Origin: Devosia sp. 1566
GTDB taxonomy: Bacteria; Pseudomonadota; Alphaproteobacteria; Rhizobiales; Devosiaceae
Direction of reading: 5' to 3'
DNA: 64,000 nucleotides
NCBI RefSeq assembly: GCF_004005995.1
Contig: NZ_CP034767.1
Coordinates: 2,356,001-2,420,000, forward strand
The notes beneath the pieces were generated by a model, which saw nothing but the letters and a program-made list of their open reading frames with translations, did not search any database and had not been told where the DNA came from. Below are positions 1-8,142 of this stretch, in pieces. The translations under genes were made by a program, and so were the position numbers. Position 1 is the stretch's first letter. Every line of letters begins with the position of its first letter.

Positions 1-477
1 GAGTATTTCCGCCATATCGCCTGGGCCCATCTCGCCTCGGGTGCGGCGGGCGGCGGCATGCGCTGGCCCAATCGCCATCCCCATGTGCTGACGCCCGGCA
101 TGCGCCGCGCGCAAAAATCCATGGCCGATTTCCTGCCGCTCCTGAACTGGACCGAGTTCAGGCGCCGCAACCTCAATGCCGAGATCACCGCCGAAGGCTT
201 TCACGCCTTTGGCTGCGGCGACGCCCAGCAGGCACTGGTCTGGCTGTTGCGCGGCGATGAACTGGCGGCCGATGGGCGGGTGCGAACCGACGTTTCCCCC
301 CGCTCAACCATGGTCCGCGTTCCTGGCCTTGCCGACGGCACTTACCAGGTGACGGGCTGGAACACTTCGGATGGGCGGGCCGTCGATCAGCAGGTCGCCA
401 GTGGCCGCAACGGAGCGCTTGAATTCACGCTGCAGCCAATCGTGGCTGATCGCGCTTTCGCCATCACGCCGCTTTAG
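1..477 (+). CDS. C-terminal part of a probable glycoside hydrolase (5' end outside window)
   Basis: The reading frame is open from the first base, so this is the last 158 residues of a longer protein. The first 80 residues (HIAWAHLASGAAGGGMRWP, then FLPLLNWTEF) resemble the end of a cellulase-fold glycoside hydrolase barrel. The remainder (GDAQQALVWLLRGD, then VRVPGLADGTYQVTGWNT) looks like the small beta-sandwich domain that often follows such barrels. The catalytic residues are not in the window, so family and substrate cannot be assigned. It converges on the nucleoside hydrolase gene, with a strong stem-loop between them. The hydrolase assignment is from memory of sequence style and is moderate at best. 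Confidence 0.5.
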   Translation, partial: EYFRHIAWAHLASGAAGGGMRWPNRHPHVLTPGMRRAQKSMADFLPLLNWTEFRRRNLNAEITAEGFHAFGCGDAQQALVWLLRGDELAADGRVRTDVSPRSTMVRVPGLADGTYQVTGWNTSDGRAVDQQVASGRNGALEFTLQPIVADRAFAITPL

Positions 478-489
478 CCGGGGCGTGAC

Positions 490-525
490 CCTGGAGACGA
501 CCGCTCATAACGGTCTGGCTCCAGG
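490..525. terminator. Bidirectional stem-loop between convergent genes
   Basis: CCTGGAG (490-496) pairs with CTCCAGG (519-525), and inside it GACCG (499-503) pairs with CGGTC (511-515), giving a two-part hairpin. It sits in the 72-base gap between the convergent hydrolase genes. There is no U-run on either side, so it may work as a weak or Rho-assisted terminator or as an mRNA end-protecting structure. Confidence 0.5.
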
Positions 526-549
526 TTCGTCGGCAGCGGCGCCCCGCCC

Positions 550-1506
550 TTAGCTGGCAGCGGGACGATACGCGACCGAGCGCTGATACAGCGCCACCAA
601 ACGCTCGATCTTGGCTTCCTCGATCACGGTCACCTTGGGCGTGCCAAGCCGGCCCGAGGGGTCCACCACGGTCATGCCGCGGGTGATGCCGGGTGCCAGC
701 GCCACATCGATCGATGCTTCGATCGTCTTGGTCACGATGCCGGGCTCGATCACGGCCGCAGCGGCTAGCGGGTCCACGAAGCGGAAATGGTCTTCCCCGC
801 CATAGCCGATATTGGTCTGCCGGGCATGGTGGGCCAGGGCCAGCGAGAACTGCTTTTCGAAGCACTCGGGGAGCGCAGCGAACATCGCATCCACTTCCGC
901 CCCCGTCATGTAATGGGTAACGCAGGGCTCCCAGGGGGCCACGAGGGTCTCGATCTCGGCCCCGAACACGATCGCGGCCGCCTCCGGGTCGGCATAGATA
1001 TTGAACTCTGCCGCGGGCGTGGTGTTGCCGCGGCCGTAAACCGTAGCGCCCATGATCGTGAGCTGCCCGATGCCGCCCACAATGTCGGGGGCCAGGCGCA
1101 AGGCCAGCGCCAGATTGGTCAAAGGCCCGATCATCAGGATATCGATTTTGTCGCCGGCAGCGGCCGCTGCGCGTAGGCTCGAAACGAGGAAGCCAACCGC
1201 ATCTTCGCTGGCGGGCTGCGCCGTTTGCGTGGGCCGCGGTGCACCGCCAAGGCCATCTTCGCCATGGATATATTTGGCATCGATAATGGGCTGGGTCAGC
1301 GGCCGTGCCGCCCCCTTGTGCACGGGCACATCACCCGCCCCACCCACGGCAAGAACCGCCAGAATGTTCCGCGTGGCGGCATCAAGCCCCACATTGCCAA
1401 ACACGGTGGTGATGGCATCCGGCGTGCGCCCCGCTGCGATCAGCATCAGCAGCGCCTGCGCGTCGTCGACGCCACCATCGGTATCGAGAATAAACTTGCG
1501 AACCAT
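550..1506 (-). CDS. Nucleoside hydrolase (inosine/uridine-preferring family)
   Basis: The 318-residue product hydrolyses the N-glycosidic bond of ribonucleosides, releasing base and ribose. The N-terminal DTDGGVDDAQALL motif is the calcium-binding aspartate cluster of the family, and the second signature region (MIGPLTNLALAL) is also present. The start is the ATG at 1506, preceded by AAAGGG; an ATG 57 bases upstream has no ribosome site. The gene lies about 220 bases downstream of the isoaspartyl peptidase gene on the same strand. It could belong to the same catabolic unit or be separately expressed after the hairpin at 1692-1716. Family is certain; the preferred nucleoside cannot be read from sequence. 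Confidence 0.9.
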   Translation of the reverse strand: MVRKFILDTDGGVDDAQALLMLIAAGRTPDAITTVFGNVGLDAATRNILAVLAVGGAGDVPVHKGAARPLTQPIIDAKYIHGEDGLGGAPRPTQTAQPASEDAVGFLVSSLRAAAAAGDKIDILMIGPLTNLALALRLAPDIVGGIGQLTIMGATVYGRGNTTPAAEFNIYADPEAAAIVFGAEIETLVAPWEPCVTHYMTGAEVDAMFAALPECFEKQFSLALAHHARQTNIGYGGEDHFRFVDPLAAAAVIEPGIVTKTIEASIDVALAPGITRGMTVVDPSGRLGTPKVTVIEEAKIERLVALYQRSVAYRPAAS

Positions 1507-1691
1507 AAAACTACCCTTTGCGCCGCTGGGTAGCTGGCCCGCACTTTGGTCCGGGCCAGCCAAACGGCATTAAAAACGCCTACGCCGCCGCGCCCCGGAG
1601 GGGCGTTGCGACGCTCGGCTTCCGCTTAACCCGGGAGCGCGGCGATGTCAGGGCTTAGGCGCACAAGAGGGGTGTTAATTTTCGCGCGAGT

Positions 1692-1716
1692 GGCGGGCGC
1701 GGTCACCGCGCCCGCC
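1692..1716 (-). terminator. Strong GC-rich hairpin after the peptide-utilisation operon
   Basis: GGCGGGCGCGG (1692-1702) and CCGCGCCCGCC (1706-1716) form a perfect 11-bp stem with a TCA loop, eight bases after the stop codon of the isoaspartyl peptidase gene (minus strand). The downstream side on the minus strand is A/T-rich but has no clear U-run, so termination is probable but not certain. Confidence 0.55.
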
Positions 1717-1723
1717 GTGTGGT

Positions 1724-2668
1724 TTACAGCGGCACGGCGCTGAAATCGTCGGCATAAACGCCAACCGAAGCGGTGCCATCGGCTGTCACCGAGCCGCGAT
1801 ACATGCCTTCGGTGTTGTGCGGCATGGCGATCCGGCCCTCGAAATCAACCGCAATGAGCCCGGCGCCGCACTGGTCTTCCGTCAGATCGGCAATGGCAGC
1901 CTGTGCAGCATCCGCCACAGCTTCCCCGCGATAGCGGATGCGCGCGGCAATGTCATGGGCCGTGCCACGGCGGATGAAATACTCGCCCAGGCCCGTGCAG
2001 GACACCGCCACCACGCCATTGCAGGCATAGGTGCCGGCCCCGATCACCGGTGTGTCGCCAACGCGGCCAACGCGCTTATAGGTATAGCCGCCGGTCGAGG
2101 TCGCCGCGGCCAGATTGCCCTGATCGTCCAACGCCACCGCACCCACGGTGCCGTGCTTTTCGGCTTCGCTGCGCGGCCGCATCAGCAGGCCCGCCTTTTC
2201 TTCCTGGGCCCGCAGCCAGTGCTGCTGGCGCAGCGGCGTCGTGAAATAGGACTGCTCCACCATTTCGAGCCCCTGCTCGCGCGCAAAGGCATCGGCACCG
2301 CCGGCCGACAAGAGCACGCAATCACTGTCATCCATCACCCGGCGCGCCGCACGCACCGGGTTGCGGATGGCACGGGCGGAGGCGACGGCCCCTGCTGCAC
2401 GGGTGCGGCCGTCCATGATGGCGGCATCCAGCTCATGGTCGCCGGCGGCATTGAGCACCGCGCCATGGCCGGCATTGAAGCTCGGGTGGTTCTCGAGCGC
2501 CACCACGGCCGCTTCCACTGCATCAACCGCCAACCCACCACGGGAGAGGATGTCCCAGCCGGCGCGCAGCGCATCACGCAGGCCATCCCGGGCGGCCTGG
2601 TAGGTCTCGGGCGTGAAGTTGGCGCGCGGAATGGTGCCGGCGCCGCCGTGGATCACAAGACTTGCCAT
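1724..2668 (-). CDS. Isoaspartyl peptidase / plant-type L-asparaginase (Ntn hydrolase)
   Basis: This is a 314-residue N-terminal-nucleophile hydrolase of the type-III asparaginase family, which cleaves beta-aspartyl dipeptides and L-asparagine. The start MASLVIHGGAGTIPR is the family signature. The predicted autocleavage site is before Thr174 in HGTVGAVALD, which becomes the nucleophile of the beta subunit. The gene starts three bases after the stop of the M32 carboxypeptidase gene and is the last gene of the dipeptide-transporter operon. That context suggests hydrolysis of imported isoaspartyl or related dipeptides. Family confidence is high; physiological substrate is inference. Confidence 0.92.
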   Translation of the reverse strand: MASLVIHGGAGTIPRANFTPETYQAARDGLRDALRAGWDILSRGGLAVDAVEAAVVALENHPSFNAGHGAVLNAAGDHELDAAIMDGRTRAAGAVASARAIRNPVRAARRVMDDSDCVLLSAGGADAFAREQGLEMVEQSYFTTPLRQQHWLRAQEEKAGLLMRPRSEAEKHGTVGAVALDDQGNLAAATSTGGYTYKRVGRVGDTPVIGAGTYACNGVVAVSCTGLGEYFIRRGTAHDIAARIRYRGEAVADAAQAAIADLTEDQCGAGLIAVDFEGRIAMPHNTEGMYRGSVTADGTASVGVYADDFSAVPL

Positions 2669-2671
2669 GCT

Positions 2672-4192
2672 TTATGCCTCTTCCGAATAACGGGCTTGGA
2701 GATAGTTGAGATAGGGCGCGATCTCGAGCGAGCGCCCGGTCACGCGCTGGAGCAGTTCATCGCGCGAGAAGCGGCGGCCGTGCTGCCAGATATTGTCGCG
2801 CAGCCAGCCGGCGAGCGGCACATAATCGCCCGCTTCAGTCGCCCCGATGACTTCGGGCACGCTATTGCGCGCCGTTTCCATCAGCTGCGCTGCCGTGATG
2901 TTGCCAATCGTATAGGTCGGGAACGAGCCGAGGTAACCCACCGACCAGTGAATATCCTGCAGGCACCCCTGCAGGTCATCGGGCACATCGAGCCCGAGAT
3001 CGCGCTTGATTGCCTTGTTCCACTCGCCCGGCACATCCGCGACAGCCACGCTGCCATCGAGCATGGCTTGCTCGAGTTCCACCCGCAGCATGATGTGGAA
3101 GTCGTAGCTCATCTCGTCGGACTCGACGCGGGTCAGGCCCGGCGAAACCCGGGTCACGCCCTTGTAGAACTCCTCGGCGGTGACATCGTCATAAACGCCT
3201 GGCACATCGCTGCGCAGATCGTCCATATGCCGCTGCCAGAAGGACCGACTGCGCCCGACATGGTTCTCCCACAGCCGCGACTGCGACTCATGGGCGCCAA
3301 AGCTCGTGCCGCCCACGGCATAAAGCCCGATGAGGTCGGTCGCGAGTACAGAGCGGGTCAGCTCGGGCGCAATGTTCTGCTCGTAGAGCCCGTGGCCGGT
3401 TTCATGCAGCGTGCCGAACAAGGCCATCGGCATGTAGTTGGGACGATAGCGCGTGGTCAGGCGCACATCGTTGCGCGTGAACGACACCTCGAACGGATGC
3501 ACCGAAATATCGAGCCGCCCACGGTTCTGGTCGAAGGTGAATGCCTCCGCCATCCGGGCAGCGAACTTGCGCTGCAGGGCCGGATCCACTGTGCGGAACA
3601 AGAAGTCGCTGCGCGGCGCCGGGCGCGCCACGGCCGCGTCGTAGATCGGCTTAAGACCGGTCCGCAGGGCGCTGAAAAGACTCGTCAAACTGGCGGCGGT
3701 CTCGCCGGGTTCATAAAGCCCCACAAGTGCATCATAGGGGTGCTCCTGCCAGCCTATGGCATCGGCATAGAGCTTGGAGAGGCGCAGCATTTCGGCCAGA
3801 TGAGGCGCAAAAATCGAAAAATCATTGGCCTGCCGGGCGGCAATCCAGGCGTCATTGGCCACCGAGTGCTGAGCCGCCCGCTCCCGCACCAACTCACCAG
3901 GCACGCGTAGGTGGAACTCGATGGCTTGCTTGGCCTGCACCACGCTGCGCCGCTCGATGGAATCTTCGGGCAGGCCAGCGGTTTCCGCGTCGGCGGCCGC
4001 GGTCAGGTCGCGCGTCTTGTTGTCGACGATCAGATCGCGGGCGAGGCCCGTTAGCGTGCCCACCTGTTCGGAGCGCGTGACGCTGGCCTGCGCCGGCATC
4101 ATCGTGCGCGCATCCCAGTTGAGGATGTTCACGGCATTGAGCACGTCGTTGACCGCGCCGAAGCGCGCGACGAAATCTTGGTAAGCAGTCAT
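2672..4192 (-). CDS. Metallocarboxypeptidase, family M32
   Basis: The 506-residue length is normal for M32 thermostable carboxypeptidases, which remove C-terminal residues from peptides using one divalent metal. The metal site HEXXH is seen as H263-E-T-G-H267, and the downstream family signature AHESQSRLWEN supplies the third ligand. No signal peptide is present, so it acts in the cytoplasm. Its start lies five bases after the stop of the dipeptide ABC ATPase gene, so it is co-transcribed with the importer. A cytoplasmic peptidase next to a peptide importer makes digestion of imported peptides the simplest role. Confidence 0.95.
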   Translation of the reverse strand: MTAYQDFVARFGAVNDVLNAVNILNWDARTMMPAQASVTRSEQVGTLTGLARDLIVDNKTRDLTAAADAETAGLPEDSIERRSVVQAKQAIEFHLRVPGELVRERAAQHSVANDAWIAARQANDFSIFAPHLAEMLRLSKLYADAIGWQEHPYDALVGLYEPGETAASLTSLFSALRTGLKPIYDAAVARPAPRSDFLFRTVDPALQRKFAARMAEAFTFDQNRGRLDISVHPFEVSFTRNDVRLTTRYRPNYMPMALFGTLHETGHGLYEQNIAPELTRSVLATDLIGLYAVGGTSFGAHESQSRLWENHVGRSRSFWQRHMDDLRSDVPGVYDDVTAEEFYKGVTRVSPGLTRVESDEMSYDFHIMLRVELEQAMLDGSVAVADVPGEWNKAIKRDLGLDVPDDLQGCLQDIHWSVGYLGSFPTYTIGNITAAQLMETARNSVPEVIGATEAGDYVPLAGWLRDNIWQHGRRFSRDELLQRVTGRSLEIAPYLNYLQARYSEEA

Positions 4193-4197
4193 GTCAA

Positions 4198-5208
4198 TCA
4201 GGCTCCTGTGCCACCATCATAAAGGTGGCAGGCAACATCGCCGGGGGCACCGGCGGCAGGCTTGAGAACGGGACGGTCGACCTTGCAGCGCGGTCCGGCA
4301 TGAGGGCAACGCGGATGGAACGGGCATCCTGGCGGCGGATTGAGCGGCGAGGGAATTTCCCCGACCACGGCCGAAAACGCACCGCGCCCGGCACCCAGCT
4401 TGGGCACGCTGTCGAGCAGAGCACGCGTATAGGGATGGGCCGGCGCATCGAACAGCGGCACGGCATCGGCCAGTTCCACGATCCGCCCCAGATACATGAT
4501 GGCGACGCGGTCCGATACGTGGCGCACAACGCTGAGGTCGTGGCTAATGAAGACGGCGGTAAGCCCCAGCGTCTGCCGCAGATCGAGGAAGAGGTTGAGC
4601 ACCTGCGCCTGGATCGACACGTCGAGCGACGCTACCGGCTCGTCCAGCACCAGCAGTTCGGGCTGCATGGCAAGGGCGCGCGCAATGGCCACGCGCTGGC
4701 GCTGGCCGCCCGAGAACTGGTGCGGAAAGCGGCGGCGCGTGCTGGGATCGAGACCCACCCGGCGCAGCATGTCGGCCACATAGCTGTCCGCGCCGCTGGC
4801 CGGCACGAGCTTGTGGTGCACGGGGCCTTCGGCCACCGTGTCGCCCACGCGCATGCGTGGATCAAGGCTCGAAAACGGGTCCTGATGCACCATCTGCACA
4901 CGGGTCGTCAGCTTGCGCGGGCGCCCGCCGGTGCTGGTGGCCACGGGCTTGCCGTCAAGGGTGATGGCCCCGTCGCTCGGGTCATAAATGCCGGCAATCA
5001 TCCGCCCAAGGGTGGATTTCCCGCAGCCCGACTCCCCGACGAGGCCGACCACCTCGCCCTTTTGCACGCCCAGACTGACGTCCGTTACCGCATGCACGGT
5101 CTGCGTGCGGTCTTTGCCGCCCAGCTTATGGGCGATCTTGTCGGTCAGGGCCGGGCGGCGCACGAAGCGCTTGGAGGCGTTGGTGATGGCAAGGATCGGC
5201 TGGTTCAT
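4198..5208 (-). CDS. Dipeptide/oligopeptide ABC transporter ATP-binding protein (DppF-type)
   Basis: The 336-residue protein has Walker A GESGCGKST, the signature SGGQRQR, Walker B LLVLDEP and the C-terminal oligopeptide-transporter extension with cysteines (PPGCPFHPRCPHAGPRC). The ATG at 5208 overlaps the stop of the preceding ATPase gene (ATGA). An in-frame ATG 30 bases upstream lies inside that gene and is less likely. It is the second ATPase of the importer. With the first ATPase and the two permeases it completes a peptide/opine/nickel-family uptake system. The substrate is not determined by sequence; the downstream peptidases suggest peptides. Confidence 0.93.
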   Translation of the reverse strand: MNQPILAITNASKRFVRRPALTDKIAHKLGGKDRTQTVHAVTDVSLGVQKGEVVGLVGESGCGKSTLGRMIAGIYDPSDGAITLDGKPVATSTGGRPRKLTTRVQMVHQDPFSSLDPRMRVGDTVAEGPVHHKLVPASGADSYVADMLRRVGLDPSTRRRFPHQFSGGQRQRVAIARALAMQPELLVLDEPVASLDVSIQAQVLNLFLDLRQTLGLTAVFISHDLSVVRHVSDRVAIMYLGRIVELADAVPLFDAPAHPYTRALLDSVPKLGAGRGAFSAVVGEIPSPLNPPPGCPFHPRCPHAGPRCKVDRPVLKPAAGAPGDVACHLYDGGTGA

Positions 5209-6179
5209 GCCGCGCCCTCCAGAATGGGGTGGTAACAACGCACCATGGTGTCGCCGACCGGCGCCAATGGCGGCATGGTTCGGCAGATCTCGGTGGCGCG
5301 CGGGCAGCGCGGCTGGAAAGGGCAGCCCGGCGGCAAATTGGCCAGCGAAGGGGTCGAACCCTTGATCTGCGCCAGCTTCTCGCCGCGCTTGGCTTGGCTC
5401 GGCACCGAAGCGATCAGGCCGGCCGTATAGGGGTGCTTGGGGTGAGCCAGCACCGCCGCGCTTTCCCCCGACTCCACGATGCGGCCCGCATACATCACCG
5501 CAATATCGTCCGCTAGGCTCGACACCACCGACAGATCGTGGGTCACCCAGACAAACGCCGTGCCGGTGCTGTCGGCGAGCCGGCGCACCTCGGCCAGGAT
5601 CTGGCTCTGGATCGACACGTCGAGCGCCGTGGTCGGCTCGTCGGCAATGATCACCGCGGGCTTGTGCAGCAGCGCAATAGCGATCGCCACGCGCTGGCGC
5701 ATCCCGCCGGACAAATGATGCGGGTAGACATCGAGCCGCTCATCGGGAGCAGGGATACCCACCAGCGCCAGGGCATCCCGGGCGCGCTTGCGCGCGTCGG
5801 CGGTGGAGATGTTGAGATGCGCCTTGAGCGCCGCCACCATCTGCGTGCCGATCTTGAGCACGGGATTGAGCGTCATCATCGGATCCTGGAAGATCATCGA
5901 GATGACGGCCCCACGCGTCTTGCGCATGGCCTCGTTGTCGAGGCTCGCCAGATCGGTGCCATTCAGCAGGATGCGGCCACCGACGATCTTGCCCGGTGCA
6001 TCCACCAGCCGCAGGATCGAATAGCCGGTGACCGACTTGCCCGAACCGGACTCGCCAACCAGCCCCAGGATGCGACCCTTGCCGACGGAGAAGGATACCC
6101 CATCCACGGCCTTGAGTACGCCCTTGCGGGTAAAGAAATGGGTCTGCAGTTCTTCCACAGACAGAACGGCATCACTCAT
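5205..6179 (-). CDS. Dipeptide/oligopeptide ABC transporter ATP-binding protein (DppD-type)
   Basis: This 324-residue ATPase has Walker A GESGSGKS, signature LSGGMRQR, Walker B VIIADEPTTALD and the C-terminal cysteine-containing extension (LPPGCPFQPRC). It overlaps the permease gene upstream by four bases and the second ATPase gene downstream by four bases, so the genes are translationally coupled. It forms the ATP-hydrolysing heterodimer with the neighbouring ATPase at the inner face of the membrane. Confidence 0.93.
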   Translation of the reverse strand: MSDAVLSVEELQTHFFTRKGVLKAVDGVSFSVGKGRILGLVGESGSGKSVTGYSILRLVDAPGKIVGGRILLNGTDLASLDNEAMRKTRGAVISMIFQDPMMTLNPVLKIGTQMVAALKAHLNISTADARKRARDALALVGIPAPDERLDVYPHHLSGGMRQRVAIAIALLHKPAVIIADEPTTALDVSIQSQILAEVRRLADSTGTAFVWVTHDLSVVSSLADDIAVMYAGRIVESGESAAVLAHPKHPYTAGLIASVPSQAKRGEKLAQIKGSTPSLANLPPGCPFQPRCPRATEICRTMPPLAPVGDTMVRCYHPILEGAA

Positions 6180-7081
6180 TGGCCGCGCCTCGGATTAAGC
6201 ACATGCCGAACCTGATCGCCGACAAGATTGATGGAAACGATGGTGATCACCAGCGCGACGCCGGGATAAACCGAGATCCAGAAGCGGCCCGACAGTAGAT
6301 ACTGGAAGCCGTTGGAAATCAGCGCGCCCAGAGAGGGCTCGGTGAGCGGCAGCCCAAGGCCGAGGAACGACAATGTCGCTTCCAGCGCAATGGCGCTTGC
6401 GACCTGCACGGTCGCCACCACGATGAGCGGGGGCAGCGAATTGGGCAACAGGTGCCGCAGGAGGATGATGTGCGCCGGCAAGGGCGTGGCAATGGCCGCC
6501 TCGATATAGTCCTTGTCGCGTTCGGCGCTCGCCGAGCCGTGGATGGTGCGCGCAAAATAGGCGTATTGCGCCACGACCAGAGCCGTCACCAGCTGCCACA
6601 GCCCCTGCCCCAGCATGGCTGTCAGCACCAGCGCCAGCAGGATGGCCGGCATCGAGAGCTGCAGATCGACCACGCGCATGATCAGCGCCTCGACCCGGCC
6701 GCCCTTGAAGGCGGCGACGAGTCCGATGGTCATGCCAACGAGCAATGCCAGGGCACCCGACATCAGCCCGATCAGCAGCGATATCCGCAAGCCGTAAAAG
6801 ATCGCCGACAGCAGATCGCGACCCGCCGCATCGGTGCCCAGCACATGCACATAGCCGCCCGAGCCAACGCTGCCTGGCGGCAGGCGTGAGTCGAAGAGGT
6901 CGAGCTTGGCCAGGTCATAGGGGTTCTGCGGCGACAGCCAGGGGGCAAAGATGGCGATCAGCACGATGGCGACGATGACCACCAGCGAAACCAGCGCCAC
7001 CTTGCTTTCGGAGAACTCGCTCCAGAAGTCGCGCAGCCGCGTGCGCCAGGTTTCAACCTGAAGATCTTCAACCATGCTCAT
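6176..7081 (-). CDS. Dipeptide-type ABC transporter permease (DppC-type)
   Basis: The 301-residue inner-membrane protein has one N-terminal membrane segment (VALVSLVVIVAIVLIAIFAP), a periplasmic loop containing HVLGTDAAGRDLLS (the typical DppC loop) and a C-terminal binding-protein-dependent transport domain with an EAA-like loop (YIEAAIA). It overlaps both neighbours by four bases. It pairs with the DppB-type permease to form the channel. Confidence 0.93.
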   Translation of the reverse strand: MSMVEDLQVETWRTRLRDFWSEFSESKVALVSLVVIVAIVLIAIFAPWLSPQNPYDLAKLDLFDSRLPPGSVGSGGYVHVLGTDAAGRDLLSAIFYGLRISLLIGLMSGALALLVGMTIGLVAAFKGGRVEALIMRVVDLQLSMPAILLALVLTAMLGQGLWQLVTALVVAQYAYFARTIHGSASAERDKDYIEAAIATPLPAHIILLRHLLPNSLPPLIVVATVQVASAIALEATLSFLGLGLPLTEPSLGALISNGFQYLLSGRFWISVYPGVALVITIVSINLVGDQVRHVLNPRRGQ

Positions 7082-8049
7082 GCCGACCGCCTCGCGCGAA
7101 TACGCGGATCGAGAATGCCGTACAGCAGATCGACCACCAGATTGATGAGAACAAAAAGAAGCACCACCAGTATGAGGTAAGCCACCATGACGGGGCGATC
7201 GAGCACCATGATGGAGTCGATGATCAGCTTGCCGACGCCGGGCCAGTTGAAGATTGTCTCGGTCACGACCGCAAAGGCTAGGGTCGAACCGAATTCAAGG
7301 CCGAACACGGTCACGATCGGGATCGAGATGTTCTTGAGCACATGCAGGCCCACGACCTTGCTTTCCTTGAGGCCCTGAGCGCGCGCAAAGCGCACATAGT
7401 CTGAGCTCATCGCCTCAAGCGTGCCCGCGCGGGCGAGCCGGATCAGCAGGCCCATATTGAACAGCGCGAGGTTAAAGGCTGGCAGGATGATGTAGCTCCA
7501 GCCCTCGGGCGTGAAGAACGAGAAGGGCACGCCGAGAAGGTCGCTGGTCGGTCCGCGCCCGCCTGAAGGCAGCCAATGCAGCTGCACGGCGAAGGTCAGC
7601 ACCAGCAACAAGCCCACCCAGAAGGTCGGCAGCGAAAAGCCGAGGATCGACAGCGCCATGATGGCCTTGGACGAAAACGCCCGTGGCCGGTAGCCGGCCC
7701 AGATCCCGAGGGGTACACCGACTACGGCGGCCATCAAAATGGCGCCCAGCGCCAACTCAAAAGTCGCTGGCAAGCGCGAAAAGATCAGATCAAGTACGGG
7801 TACGCGGTACACGAATGACTGGCCGAACTCGCCCTGCAGCACATTGCCTACGAACACGAAATACTGCTCGTACAGCGGCCGGTCGAAGCCGTACTGCCGG
7901 ATGAGGTTTTCTCGAATTTCCTGGGTTGAGGCCGGATCGATCATCACATCGATAGGATTGCCGATGGCGTAAACGCCAATAAACACCAGGATCGACATGA
8001 CCACCACGACGATGGCTGCCTGAAAAATGCGTTGGATGAAGAATCCCAA
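7078..8049 (-). CDS. Dipeptide-type ABC transporter permease (DppB-type)
   Basis: This 323-residue permease begins MGFFIQRIFQAAIVVVVMSI, the standard N-terminal membrane helix of DppB/OppB. It contains the RQYGFDRPLYEQY loop typical of the family and the conserved C-terminal segment ILDPRIRARR. It follows the substrate-binding protein gene after a 93-base gap that holds a strong hairpin, which would lower permease expression relative to the binding protein. It overlaps the DppC-type gene by four bases. Confidence 0.93.
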   Translation of the reverse strand: MGFFIQRIFQAAIVVVVMSILVFIGVYAIGNPIDVMIDPASTQEIRENLIRQYGFDRPLYEQYFVFVGNVLQGEFGQSFVYRVPVLDLIFSRLPATFELALGAILMAAVVGVPLGIWAGYRPRAFSSKAIMALSILGFSLPTFWVGLLLVLTFAVQLHWLPSGGRGPTSDLLGVPFSFFTPEGWSYIILPAFNLALFNMGLLIRLARAGTLEAMSSDYVRFARAQGLKESKVVGLHVLKNISIPIVTVFGLEFGSTLAFAVVTETIFNWPGVGKLIIDSIMVLDRPVMVAYLILVVLLFVLINLVVDLLYGILDPRIRARRSA

Positions 8050-8104
8050 GAACAGGAAATCCGCTAGCGTGAAGCCCCACCGGGCTCAACAGGTTGATGG
8101 GAAC

Positions 8105-8133
8105 CGCCCGGCTGTCAGCTGAACAGCCGGGCG
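8105..8133 (-). terminator. Intercistronic stem-loop between binding-protein and permease genes
   Basis: CGCCCGGCTGT (8105-8115) pairs perfectly with ACAGCCGGGCG (8123-8133) around a CAGCTGA loop. It lies ten bases after the stop codon of the binding-protein gene on the minus strand and has no U-run. Such structures are common after binding-protein genes and are thought to stabilise the upstream mRNA or give partial termination. Confidence 0.55.
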
Positions 8134-8142
8134 TCGAGAGCT

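Noticed and set aside
1817..3910. 697-residue open frame on the plus strand
   Set aside because: Antisense to the isoaspartyl peptidase and M32 genes, both of which have clear active-site motifs.
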